Source of the DNA: Cellvibrionaceae bacterium
GTDB lineage: Bacteria > Pseudomonadota > Gammaproteobacteria > Pseudomonadales > Cellvibrionaceae
Assembly: GCA_027012915.1 (NCBI GenBank)
Contig: JALUYN010000684.1
Location: 1 to 5,355, forward strand
Length of the DNA stretch: 5,355 nucleotides
Direction of reading: 5' to 3'
The number at the start of each line of letters is the position of its first letter. Within the stretch, counting starts at the first letter, position 1. A program made the position numbers and the translations under genes. This document shows, one piece after another, positions 1-5,277 of this stretch. A model generated the notes under the pieces. It searched no databases and had not been told where the DNA came from. It was given only the letters and a program-made list of their open reading frames with translations.

Positions 1-292
1 CAATGTGTTGGGTTCACTCACCAACTATGCGCTGGGCTACTGGGCCAGTATGGGAGCGATTCAGAAATGGCTAAAACTCTCGGAGGAGGAATTTGAAAGC
101 GCCGAACGCCGTTTTCAAAAATACGGCCTGCTGTCTCTGTGCTTTGCCTGGGTGCCTGTTATTGGCGACCCGCTCACCGTCCTGGCCGGTGTGCTAAGAG
201 TACCATTGTTGTGGTTTTTGCTGTTGGTCACAGCAGGTAAGCTGACGCGCTATATTGTCGTCAGCCAAGTGATATTAAGTGCAATTCAATAA
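1..292 (+). CDS. yqaA: YqaA family inner-membrane protein (DedA/SNARE-associated-like), 3' part only
   Basis: Only the last 96 residues lie in the window; the reading frame is open to the left edge, so the GTG at base 5 is an internal valine and not a start. The visible part begins NVLGSLTNYALGYW, which matches the conserved region after the second helix of E. coli YqaA (GNSLGGLTN...). A charged amphipathic stretch with KWL and RRFQKYG follows, then a hydrophobic segment with the family signature WVPVIGDPLTVLAG, and a final membrane helix containing GKLTRY. By comparison with the 142-residue E. coli protein, roughly 45 N-terminal residues are missing. The family is distantly related to DedA membrane proteins; its function is not settled, and a transport or lipid-related role is only inference. 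It ends 10 bases from the converging stress protein gene. Confidence 0.85.
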   Translation, partial: NVLGSLTNYALGYWASMGAIQKWLKLSEEEFESAERRFQKYGLLSLCFAWVPVIGDPLTVLAGVLRVPLLWFLLLVTAGKLTRYIVVSQVILSAIQ

Positions 293-305
293 CCGGGGTC
301 GGTTA
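290..305. terminator. Hairpin formed from two convergent stop codons, possible bidirectional terminator
   Basis: TAACCG (290-295), loop GGGT, CGGTTA (300-305) is a perfect 6-bp inverted repeat. Its outer three bases on each side are the TAA stop codons of the yqaA-like gene (+) and the universal stress protein gene (-). There is no T-run after it on either strand, so intrinsic termination is uncertain. Its position between tail-to-tail genes is the main support. Confidence 0.35.
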
Positions 306-689
306 GCTGTCACTGTCTTTGGGGACTGGCACCAATAAAACAGGTCTGCCGGCATGCTGCATAATATCCTGACCGGCACTACCCGCCAGAGTATCAAATA
401 CTGAGCTGTTGCCGTGATGGCCAATAATAATCATATCGGCGTCAATCTCATTGCCCTTGGCAACCACCTGTTCGCCGGGCTTGCCCTGCAATAATTCCAT
501 GTTGGTAATCACACCTTCGTCGGTGAGCTCCGCCAACAATAGCTCCATACGTGACCTTACCGCTTCGTCTTCATCAGCTACAGTCACCAACAGTACTTCT
601 GCGGAATAGGCCTTGGCCAGAGTAATGGCCTGATCCAGCAGAGGTTGATGATCATGTTTCAAATCCAGAGATACCAGCAACGTTTTCAT
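303..689 (-). CDS. Universal stress protein, UspA family, ATP-binding type
   Basis: This 128-residue single-domain protein starts MKTLLVSLDLKHD, the typical first beta strand with an acidic residue (D9) used for nucleotide contact. A helix with AITLAKAYSAEVLLVTV follows. The C-terminal part holds the nucleotide-binding motif G-x2-G-x9-G-S: G90, G93, G103 and S104, followed by the closing strand RPVLLVPVP. The intact motif places it with ATP-binding Usp proteins rather than with E. coli UspA, which lacks it. The protein is cytoplasmic and usually dimeric; the family helps cells survive starvation or stress, but the exact molecular role here cannot be told. It is slightly short for the family (about 140). 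The ATG at 689 gives the canonical N-terminus, although no strong Shine-Dalgarno precedes it. It is transcribed divergently from the cysteine-cluster gene and converges with the yqaA-like gene. Confidence 0.9.
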   Translation of the reverse strand: MKTLLVSLDLKHDHQPLLDQAITLAKAYSAEVLLVTVADEDEAVRSRMELLLAELTDEGVITNMELLQGKPGEQVVAKGNEIDADMIIIGHHGNSSVFDTLAGSAGQDIMQHAGRPVLLVPVPKDSDS

Positions 690-724
690 AAGTCAGTTCG
701 CTCAGATCGAATAATTTGTGCTCA

Positions 725-753
725 AGTATAGTAATAACTGATCCTGCTTGTAA
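725..753 (-). promoter_or_regulatory. Candidate sigma-70 promoter for the universal stress protein gene
   Basis: Read on the minus strand, TTACAA (753-748) is followed by a 17-base spacer and TATACT (730-725). The -10 box matches the consensus at five of six positions; the -35 box is weak at three of six. A start near base 718 would leave a leader of about 29 nt before the ATG at 689. This is a visual match only. Confidence 0.35.
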
Positions 754-813
754 GTGCTTGAGTCCGAACAGCGACCCTCATACACTGATCTTTCTCTCGC
801 CAGATCAAACCCT

Positions 814-1071
814 ATGGAATGCAGAGCCAACTGCGGCATGTGCTGTATTGCACCGTCTATCACCCAATCTATTCCCGGAATGCCTCAGGGCAAAGCCGCG
901 GGCGTACCCTGCGTCAATCTAGAACCTGATACCTATGCCTGTCGTATTTGGGGGGCAGATAACTATCCAGACTTTTGCCGAGGATTTCTGCCTGATCGGG
1001 ATTTTTGTGGTGACACTCGCGAGCAGGCGGAACAGATTCTGACTTTTCTCGAAGGCTCTACCAAACCTTGA
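814..1071 (+). CDS. YkgJ-type cysteine cluster protein (CxxxCxxCC, Zn/Fe-binding candidate)
   Basis: This 85-residue protein begins MECRANCGMCCIAPSI. Eight cysteines (3, 7, 10, 11, 33, 43, 55, 65) are spaced as in the small YkgJ/UPF0153 family, in which the cysteines are thought to bind a metal or an Fe-S cluster. Conserved family blocks are visible: PSIT...IPGMPQGKAAGVPC, then ACRIWG, then CRGF, and a C-terminal CGDTREQA helix. The frame stays open upstream to a GTG at 754, which would add 20 residues, but I chose ATG 814 because family members start right at MECR; neither site has a good Shine-Dalgarno. It is probably a soluble cytoplasmic protein. The biochemical function of the family is unknown. 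It sits alone, divergent from the universal stress protein gene and convergent with acpH. Confidence 0.85.
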   Translation: MECRANCGMCCIAPSITQSIPGMPQGKAAGVPCVNLEPDTYACRIWGADNYPDFCRGFLPDRDFCGDTREQAEQILTFLEGSTKP

Positions 1072-1094
1072 TGGCGAGGCCATAGAACTCGCCA
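1072..1094. terminator. Perfect inverted repeat filling a convergent gap, possible bidirectional terminator
   Basis: TGGCGAG (1072-1078) and CTCGCCA (1088-1094) form a perfect 7-bp stem with a 9-base loop. It occupies all but one base of the gap between the TGA of the cysteine-cluster gene and the stop of acpH. No T-tract follows on either strand, so this is not a textbook intrinsic terminator. Position and symmetry are the evidence. Confidence 0.45.
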
Positions 1095-1095
1095 C

Positions 1096-1695
1096 TCAGC
1101 ACCAGGCTTCAGACTTTCTTAGAAGTTCCGGTAACAATGCCAGAAAACGCGTTTCCAATTCGCAATAGTGTGAAAGTACCTGTTCTCCAGTTTCAACCAG
1201 ATTGGTTTCAAACCGCACCCGCTGATCAATACGCTCAAGTACCGGCAGGAAAATATTCACGTCCCCGTAACCCACCCACAAATCATTCACCCGCGCTCGA
1301 GCAATAAACTGCCGTGCTCGTTCAGGCATAAGCTCTTGCCGTTGCTCACACCACTGGTAGAAGGCCGCACTGTAATCCGGCAAATACACGTCACTATAGC
1401 GCCCCCAATGGCGGGCCAGCAGATGATCGAAGAAGACATCCATAGCCACACCGCCCCAACGACGATAATCCGCCCCCAGTAGCTCAACACATTCCTGATA
1501 GGGCGACCAGGCATCAACAAAGGCATCCAGGCGACGATGCAGGCGAATCCCTTGAAACAATTCATCCGGCCAACACTCCCGCCACGCCTGCAGTGATTCG
1601 CCGTCCAGCGGACCTTTAACAAAGTCCCCCAGAAAACCGCCCAACTGGCGGTCGAGATGGTCACCGGACAGAAATATATGTGCAAGATAATTCAC
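1096..1695 (-). CDS. acpH: Acyl carrier protein phosphodiesterase (ACP hydrolase, DUF479)
   Basis: AcpH removes the 4'-phosphopantetheine arm from holo-ACP, giving apo-ACP, in a reaction that needs a divalent metal such as Mn2+. The 199-residue length is close to E. coli AcpH (193). The N-terminus MNYLAHIFLSG, the GDFVKG block with D24, H53-RRLD57 with nearby D61, and D86-VFFDH91 followed by LLARHW are the conserved family blocks and the likely metal and catalytic residues of its HD-like helical fold. The C-terminal HYCELETRFLALLPEL also matches E. coli (HYDALETRFWQFYP). The start is GTG 1695: it gives the family's MNYLAH N-terminus, an AGAAGGA Shine-Dalgarno lies upstream, and the only nearby ATG is out of frame and stops after three codons. 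It is cytoplasmic, transcribed divergently from purU, and convergent with the cysteine-cluster gene. Confidence 0.93.
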   Translation of the reverse strand: MNYLAHIFLSGDHLDRQLGGFLGDFVKGPLDGESLQAWRECWPDELFQGIRLHRRLDAFVDAWSPYQECVELLGADYRRWGGVAMDVFFDHLLARHWGRYSDVYLPDYSAAFYQWCEQRQELMPERARQFIARARVNDLWVGYGDVNIFLPVLERIDQRVRFETNLVETGEQVLSHYCELETRFLALLPELLRKSEAWC

Positions 1696-1705
1696 TAATG
1701 CGACA

Positions 1706-1712
1706 TCCTTCT
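1706..1712 (-). promoter_or_regulatory. Shine-Dalgarno for acpH GTG start
   Basis: On the minus strand AGAAGGA ends 10 bases before the GTG at 1695. It supports that non-ATG start. The ATG that overlaps the end of this site opens a three-codon frame, ATG TCG CAT TAG, whose stop overlaps the GTG by one base. Confidence 0.6.
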
Positions 1713-1790
1713 AATGTGCGAGAGACGGCCCATTCTGTTAGAGTGGACCACCAGTCATAATACCGAGTTTACAGGATCCACCCCACTTCC

Positions 1791-2654
1791 ATGAACACCC
1801 AACGCTATGTGCTGACCTTCAGCTGCCCAGACCGCCACGGCATCGTCGCCGATGTCACGACTCTACTGGCACACCACTGCTACAACATTGAAGAATCTTC
1901 GCAATTCGAAGACCGCCAGGAAAAGCGTTTTTTTATGCGCACCGAGTTTTCAGCCGCCAATGAGGACGCCTGCACACTGGAACAACTTCGAGTGGACTTT
2001 GCCGCCATCGCAGAGAAGGATCAGATGGATTGGCAATTGTGTGACCTCAACGAAAAGCCCAAAGTAGTAATTGCCGTATCCCAATGGGGGCATTGTTTAA
2101 ATACTCTGCTGCACAAATGGAAAGAAGGCACGCTGCCGGTAGAGATTGTGGCGGTGATATCCAATCACGAAACCATGCGCAGCCTCGTCGACTGGTACAA
2201 CGTACCCTACTACTATCTGCCCATCACCAAGGAAACCAAGCCGCAGCAAGAAGCTCAGATCATGGAAGTGATTAACAGCACCGGTGCAGATTTCCTGGTC
2301 CTGGCGCGCTATATGCAAATTTTGTCCAACGATCTGTGTGAAAAACTGGCCGGTCGAGCCATCAATATTCACCATTCGTTTTTACCCGGTTTCAAAGGCG
2401 CCAAACCCTATCACCAGGCCTACGATCGCGGCGTTAAGCTGATCGGTGCCACCGCACACTTCGTCACCTCTGACCTGGACGAAGGCCCAATTATCGAACA
2501 GGAAGTAGAGCGGGTATCCCATATCAACTCGCCGGAAGAGCTGGTGGAAATTGGTCACGATATCGAAAGCGTGGTGATCTATCGTGCGGTGCGCTGGCAC
2601 GCCGAAAGGCGCGTCCTTCGCAATGGCCAACGCACCGTCGTGTTTCGACGCTGA
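1791..2654 (+). CDS. purU: Formyltetrahydrofolate deformylase
   Basis: PurU hydrolyses 10-formyl-tetrahydrofolate to formate and tetrahydrofolate; this balances one-carbon pools and can supply formate to PurT in purine synthesis. The 287 residues match the family (280 in E. coli). An N-terminal ACT regulatory domain (about residues 5-85) opens with YVLTFSCPDRHGIVADVT. The formyltransferase-like catalytic domain follows from about residue 89, beginning KPKVVIAVSQWGHCL. Catalytic residues by family comparison are N192 and H194 in INIHHSFLPGFKGAKPY and D230 in SDLDEGPI. The C-terminus HAERRVLRNGQRTVVF is typical. ATG 1791 is the only reasonable start, because an in-frame TAA lies 33 bases upstream; the Shine-Dalgarno is poor (AGGAT about 14 bases away). 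A CATAAT at 1756-1761 could be a -10 box, but no good -35 accompanies it. The TauE-type gene follows 21 bases downstream. Confidence 0.97.
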   Translation: MNTQRYVLTFSCPDRHGIVADVTTLLAHHCYNIEESSQFEDRQEKRFFMRTEFSAANEDACTLEQLRVDFAAIAEKDQMDWQLCDLNEKPKVVIAVSQWGHCLNTLLHKWKEGTLPVEIVAVISNHETMRSLVDWYNVPYYYLPITKETKPQQEAQIMEVINSTGADFLVLARYMQILSNDLCEKLAGRAINIHHSFLPGFKGAKPYHQAYDRGVKLIGATAHFVTSDLDEGPIIEQEVERVSHINSPEELVEIGHDIESVVIYRAVRWHAERRVLRNGQRTVVFRR

Positions 2655-2662
2655 TCTTTCTC

Positions 2663-2668
2663 GGGTGA
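2663..2668 (+). promoter_or_regulatory. Shine-Dalgarno deciding the TTG start of the TauE-type gene
   Basis: GGGTGA lies 7 bases before the TTG at 2676. No in-frame ATG occurs until codon 16, which falls inside the first membrane helix, so this site supports TTG as the real start. Confidence 0.5.
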
Positions 2669-2675
2669 TCGATTT

Positions 2676-3443
2676 TTGACGCTCCCCCTTGAGCTAACCC
2701 CCGGCGCACTGCTCGCTTTTATGGCGATACTGGCTCTGGGAAGCTATATCCAAACCCACACAGGATTTGCCTTTGGCCTGATCGTTATCGGCCTTAGCGG
2801 TGCCTTGAACCTGATGCCGATTCCACTATTGGCACTGTTCGTCAGCGGTTTGAGCCTTGGCAACTCAACCACTGCACTCTACGGCAACCAGCAACATATA
2901 CATCGCTCACTGCTGAGTTGGTCTATGCTTGGCTGCTTGCCCGGGGTGGTTGCTGGAGTTTGGTTGCTTGATTTTATGAGCAGCGAATATCAAAACGCGC
3001 TGCAATTGTTGCTTGGCGTCTGTATTCTCATTTGCGGTGTAATGATGGCTTATCAGCCCTGCGCCGGAAAACAATCCTCACCGCCCGGCGTTCTCGTCGC
3101 CGGCGGTGCGCTCTCTGGCATCATGGGCGGCCTATTCGCCACCTTTGGACCAGCTCTGGCATTTGTTCTCTACCGCCAACCACTGCCATTGAAATACATC
3201 GTCAATTCGCTGCTGGCATTTTTCTGGATTGCCGCCATTGTGCGCTTGTTGATAGTCGAATTCAGCAGTGGTATTCCCACCGATTTTTTTCTTTTAACAG
3301 CATTGGGGCTCCCCTGGATTTATCTGTGCACGATGCTGAGCAAACGCTTGCCGCCGCCCATCACTGAAACAGCACTGCGTCGAACTGCCTTTGCGCTGTT
3401 AACCCTGGCAGGCATCAGCGTCATAGCTTCAGGGCTAAGTTAA
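2676..3443 (+). CDS. TauE/SafE family (DUF81) membrane permease
   Basis: This 255-residue polytopic inner-membrane protein has about eight hydrophobic segments (roughly residues 11-27, 30-46, 48-64, 80-98, 107-126, 138-166, 174-195, 204-221) plus a last one at 237-254. The first repeat has GSYIQTHTGFAFGLIVIG, and the second repeat has the matching GGALSGIMGGLFATFGPALAF (first residues 143-149, rest to 163). This duplicated glycine-rich pattern is the mark of the TauE/SafE family. Characterised members are implicated in export of sulfite or sulfonate- and sulfoacetate-derived anions, or in import of small organic anions; the substrate here cannot be read from sequence. The start is TTG at 2676, chosen because later ATGs would cut into the first helix. 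The 21-base gap after purU suggests cotranscription, but no functional link between formyl-folate hydrolysis and this transporter is established. Confidence 0.85.
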   Translation: MTLPLELTPGALLAFMAILALGSYIQTHTGFAFGLIVIGLSGALNLMPIPLLALFVSGLSLGNSTTALYGNQQHIHRSLLSWSMLGCLPGVVAGVWLLDFMSSEYQNALQLLLGVCILICGVMMAYQPCAGKQSSPPGVLVAGGALSGIMGGLFATFGPALAFVLYRQPLPLKYIVNSLLAFFWIAAIVRLLIVEFSSGIPTDFFLLTALGLPWIYLCTMLSKRLPPPITETALRRTAFALLTLAGISVIASGLS

Positions 3444-3538
3444 CAATTAATAACAACTTCGTTTGAATTTGGCCTACATAAATGCAGCAATTGTCTTAAT
3501 ATGTTCGCCACAGTCTCATAACAACAAACGGGGAAAGC

Positions 3539-4591
3539 ATGAAGTATTCCAAGCTCGGCCACAGTGGCCTTTCAGTATCCCGCGCATGTCTGGGCACCAT
3601 GACCTGGGGCGTGCAAAACAACCAGAAAGACGCCAGCGAGCAAATCGAGTACGCCCTGGCCAACGGTGTCAACTTTATCGATACTGCGGAGATGTACGCG
3701 GTGCCGCCTACACCGGATACCTACGGCAAAACCGAGAAAATTATCGGTCGCTGGCTGGCTGCTAACCCGGCTCGTCGCAGTGAATTTGTGCTGGCGACCA
3801 AGATTGCGGGTAACGGTCTGCCCTGGATTCGCGAAGGTGGAGATATCACCGGCGAAGCCATAATCGAAGCCATCGACAATTCACTGGCACGCCTGAAAAC
3901 CGACTATATCGATCTCTATCAATTGCACTGGCCCAATCGCACCTCGCCACATTTCGGCAAGCATTTCCCCGGCAAGGTAAGTTTTACCGATGTCGACCGC
4001 GAAGCTCAGTCCAACCAAATGCTGGAGATTCTGCAAGCGCTGGATGAAAGCGTGAAGGCAGGCAAGATCAAGCATTTTGGCTTATCGGATGACACCCCCT
4101 GGGGCATCAACGAATACGTGCGCTTGAGTGAGAAACACAATCTAACCCGCGTAACGTCCATTCAAAACGAATTCAGTCTGCTGCACGCCAAAGACTGGCC
4201 GTACTTGATTGAAAACTGTGTTCACCAGGACGTCGCTTACCTACCCTGGTCACCATTGGCTACCGGAGCACTGAGCGGTAAGTACATTGATGGCGCTCGC
4301 CCCGAGGGCAGCCGTTGGACACTTGGCGCGCGCCAAGGCTTTTTCCGCGATACACCTCAGTTTAACGAAGCCACCAAAGCCTACGCTGCCATTGCTGAAA
4401 AACACGGTTTATCCATGGCGCAAATGGCTCTGGCCTGGGTAGATCAGGTGGACGGCGTCACCTCTACCATTATCGGCGCCACCTCCATGGAACAGCTGGA
4501 AGAGAACGTCAAAGCCTTTCACAAGCCATTGGCCGAAGACGTGGTCAAAGACATTCGGGAAGCCTTTAAACGCTACCCATTGCCCTTCTAA
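3539..4591 (+). CDS. tas: Aldo/keto reductase, Tas-like, NADP(H)-dependent
   Basis: This 350-residue (beta/alpha)8-barrel oxidoreductase matches the length (346) and motifs of E. coli Tas. MKYSKLGHSGLSVSRACLGT and MTWG open the barrel. The catalytic tetrad is D48, Y53, K88 and H130, within FIDTAEMY, ATKI and DLYQLHWP. The Tas-specific insert EMYAVPPTPDTYGKTE is present. Cofactor-binding segments are SIQNEFSLL (207-215), PWSPLATGALSGKY (236-249) and STIIGATSMEQLEENV (309-324), the last being the usual pocket for the adenosine phosphate of NADP. It is cytoplasmic; the physiological substrate of Tas-type enzymes is poorly defined, with small aldehydes or ketones most likely. ATG 3539 is preceded by GGGGA with 4 bases between. 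The 95 bases after the permease gene are A/T-rich and contain no clear hairpin or convincing promoter, so both readthrough and independent transcription remain possible. Confidence 0.93.
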   Translation: MKYSKLGHSGLSVSRACLGTMTWGVQNNQKDASEQIEYALANGVNFIDTAEMYAVPPTPDTYGKTEKIIGRWLAANPARRSEFVLATKIAGNGLPWIREGGDITGEAIIEAIDNSLARLKTDYIDLYQLHWPNRTSPHFGKHFPGKVSFTDVDREAQSNQMLEILQALDESVKAGKIKHFGLSDDTPWGINEYVRLSEKHNLTRVTSIQNEFSLLHAKDWPYLIENCVHQDVAYLPWSPLATGALSGKYIDGARPEGSRWTLGARQGFFRDTPQFNEATKAYAAIAEKHGLSMAQMALAWVDQVDGVTSTIIGATSMEQLEENVKAFHKPLAEDVVKDIREAFKRYPLPF

Positions 4592-4605
4592 ATCTGACTC
4601 TTCTC

Positions 4606-4627
4606 ATGCCCGATCTCGGTCGGGCAT
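4606..4627. terminator. Stem-loop terminator between convergent reductase and PcaC-like genes
   Basis: ATGCCCGA (4606-4613), loop TCTCGG, TCGGGCAT (4620-4627) is a perfect G+C-rich 8-bp stem. On the plus strand it is followed by TATTCTT, a short broken T-rich tail. It begins 15 bases after the reductase stop codon and ends 8 bases before the converging gene's stop, so it may serve both strands. Confidence 0.7.
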
Positions 4628-4635
4628 TATTCTTC

Positions 4636-5016
4636 CTAGGGAACCTCTGTGTCCATTTGATCCCACACTTCTTTGAGTACCTCACTGGCACTAATAGCAT
4701 TTGGCCAGCCGGCGTAGTGAGCAACGTGCAAAATCACTTCTTCAATTTTCTCTTTAGTGACACCAAGGTTTCGCGCACCGCGAAAATGCAATCTCAGCTC
4801 ATTCTCTCGATTAAGAGCAATCAGGGTAGTCAAAGTAATCAAACTGCGCTCTTCCAACGCCAGACCATCGCGAGTCCATATAGTGCCGAACACGCATTGC
4901 AGAGTGTGATCGCGAAAGTCATCACTAATGGCAGGACTGCCATTTCGAATCAGTCCCATTTTTTCTACGACGGCCAAGCCTCGCGCCAGCTTTTCCGGAT
5001 CACTTTCATAACTCAT
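4636..5016 (-). CDS. Carboxymuconolactone decarboxylase family protein, PcaC-like
   Basis: This 126-residue small helical protein resembles PcaC, which decarboxylates gamma-carboxymuconolactone in the beta-ketoadipate pathway. Shared blocks are GTIWTRDGLALEERSLITL, then LIALNRENELRLHFRGA, then GVTKEKIEEVILH and YAGWP. H77 and E73 of the ELRLH block and H97 near the YAGWP motif are the conserved polar residues. The only cysteine is C41, so it lacks the CxxC of AhpD-type peroxidase members of the superfamily. No other aromatic-degradation gene is visible, so the true PcaC reaction is not assured; many family members have unknown substrates. The frame extends upstream to a GTG at 5025, but that codon lies inside the Shine-Dalgarno of ATG 5016, so I start at the ATG. 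A short hairpin and 75 bases separate it from the small gene upstream on the same strand. Confidence 0.85.
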   Translation of the reverse strand: MSYESDPEKLARGLAVVEKMGLIRNGSPAISDDFRDHTLQCVFGTIWTRDGLALEERSLITLTTLIALNRENELRLHFRGARNLGVTKEKIEEVILHVAHYAGWPNAISASEVLKEVWDQMDTEVP

Positions 5017-5022
5017 TGAACG

Positions 5023-5028
5023 CACCTT
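5023..5028 (-). promoter_or_regulatory. Shine-Dalgarno fixing the start of the PcaC-like gene
   Basis: On the minus strand AAGGTG sits 6 bases before the ATG at 5016. The GTG within it (5025) is the alternative, longer start, which would then have no binding site of its own. This argues for the 126-residue form. Confidence 0.65.
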
Positions 5029-5076
5029 GATTATTGTTATCTGAATGTGGTCACTAAGTTAGCAGCGTCACGTTCC

Positions 5077-5093
5077 AGAAACCAGTGGTTGCT
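5077..5093 (-). other. Near-palindromic element overlapping the small gene's stop codon
   Basis: On the minus strand AGCAACC, ACT, GGTTTCT can pair as a seven-base stem with one mismatch and a 3-base loop. It begins inside the TAG of the 61-residue gene. There is no T-run after it, so it may be a weak terminator, an RNA-stabilising hairpin, or an operator-like site upstream of the PcaC-like gene; sequence alone does not decide. Confidence 0.3.
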
Positions 5094-5277
5094 AAAAATG
5101 ATCATCGTGAGTCGATTCGTTGTGGAGAAAATCCAGTGCTGATTTCCCTTGCCGCTTCTGAGATAGCCAGATAATCAAAGCAGCCATAGCTCTCTTAACG
5201 ATGTTGCGATGCTTAATCAGAACGAAACGCCCCATGGCCATATTAAACTTTGCTTTCTTAGCCTCGAGAAAACGCAT
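5092..5277 (-). CDS. Small basic hypothetical protein, 61 residues
   Basis: I do not recognise this protein. It is basic (12 Lys/Arg against 5 Asp/Glu). It has a positively charged N-terminal half with EAKKAKFNMAMGRF and KHRNIVKRA, a short hydrophobic stretch MAALIIWL (31-38) that is too short for a secure membrane span, then QKRQGK and a polar, histidine-rich end (HNESTHDDHF). A short amphipathic helix that binds membrane or nucleic acid is possible but is inference. Support for a real gene is local: AGGAG lies 11 bases before ATG 5277, and the start overlaps the stop of an upstream frame as TGATG, a common sign of translational coupling. The GTG three bases earlier (5280) is an alternative start with 8-base spacing, giving 62 residues. 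The PcaC-like gene lies downstream on the same strand. Confidence 0.6.
   Translation of the reverse strand: MRFLEAKKAKFNMAMGRFVLIKHRNIVKRAMAALIIWLSQKRQGKSALDFLHNESTHDDHF

Noticed and set aside
716..922. A 68-codon plus-strand frame overlapping the cysteine-cluster gene
   Set aside because: It is out of frame with the conserved cysteine motif and stops midway through that gene.
1287..1685. A 132-codon minus-strand frame inside acpH
   Set aside because: It is an out-of-frame shadow of acpH, whose own frame carries all the conserved AcpH motifs.
1742..1750. Short palindrome GTGGACCAC in the acpH/purU divergent gap
   Set aside because: Four-base arms are expected by chance, and the sequence does not match an operator I can name.
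2636..2650. Small inverted repeat CGTCG-TGTTT-CGACG at the end of purU
   Set aside because: The five-base stem lies inside the last codons, has no T-run, and is followed directly by the ribosome binding region of the next gene; chance is likely.
2097..2709. Three antisense frames opposite purU and the start of the permease gene
   Set aside because: They lie opposite clear PurU catalytic motifs, lack ribosome binding sites and show no protein-like features.
3081..3109. G+C-rich imperfect inverted repeat within the permease gene
   Set aside because: It is explained by glycine- and alanine-rich codons of a membrane helix and contains a bulge; nothing suggests regulation.
3444..3538. Search for a promoter or terminator between the permease and reductase genes
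   Set aside because: Several A/T-rich -10-like strings exist, but none has a suitable -35 box at 16-18 bases, and no stable hairpin is visible.
3463..3765. A 100-codon plus-strand frame across the start of the aldo/keto reductase gene
   Set aside because: Most of it is out of frame with the reductase, whose start and motifs are unambiguous.
4606..5019. A 137-codon open frame on the plus strand opposite the PcaC-like gene
   Set aside because: It begins within the terminator hairpin, has no ribosome binding site, and lies antisense to a gene with strong family motifs; the translation resembles nothing I know.
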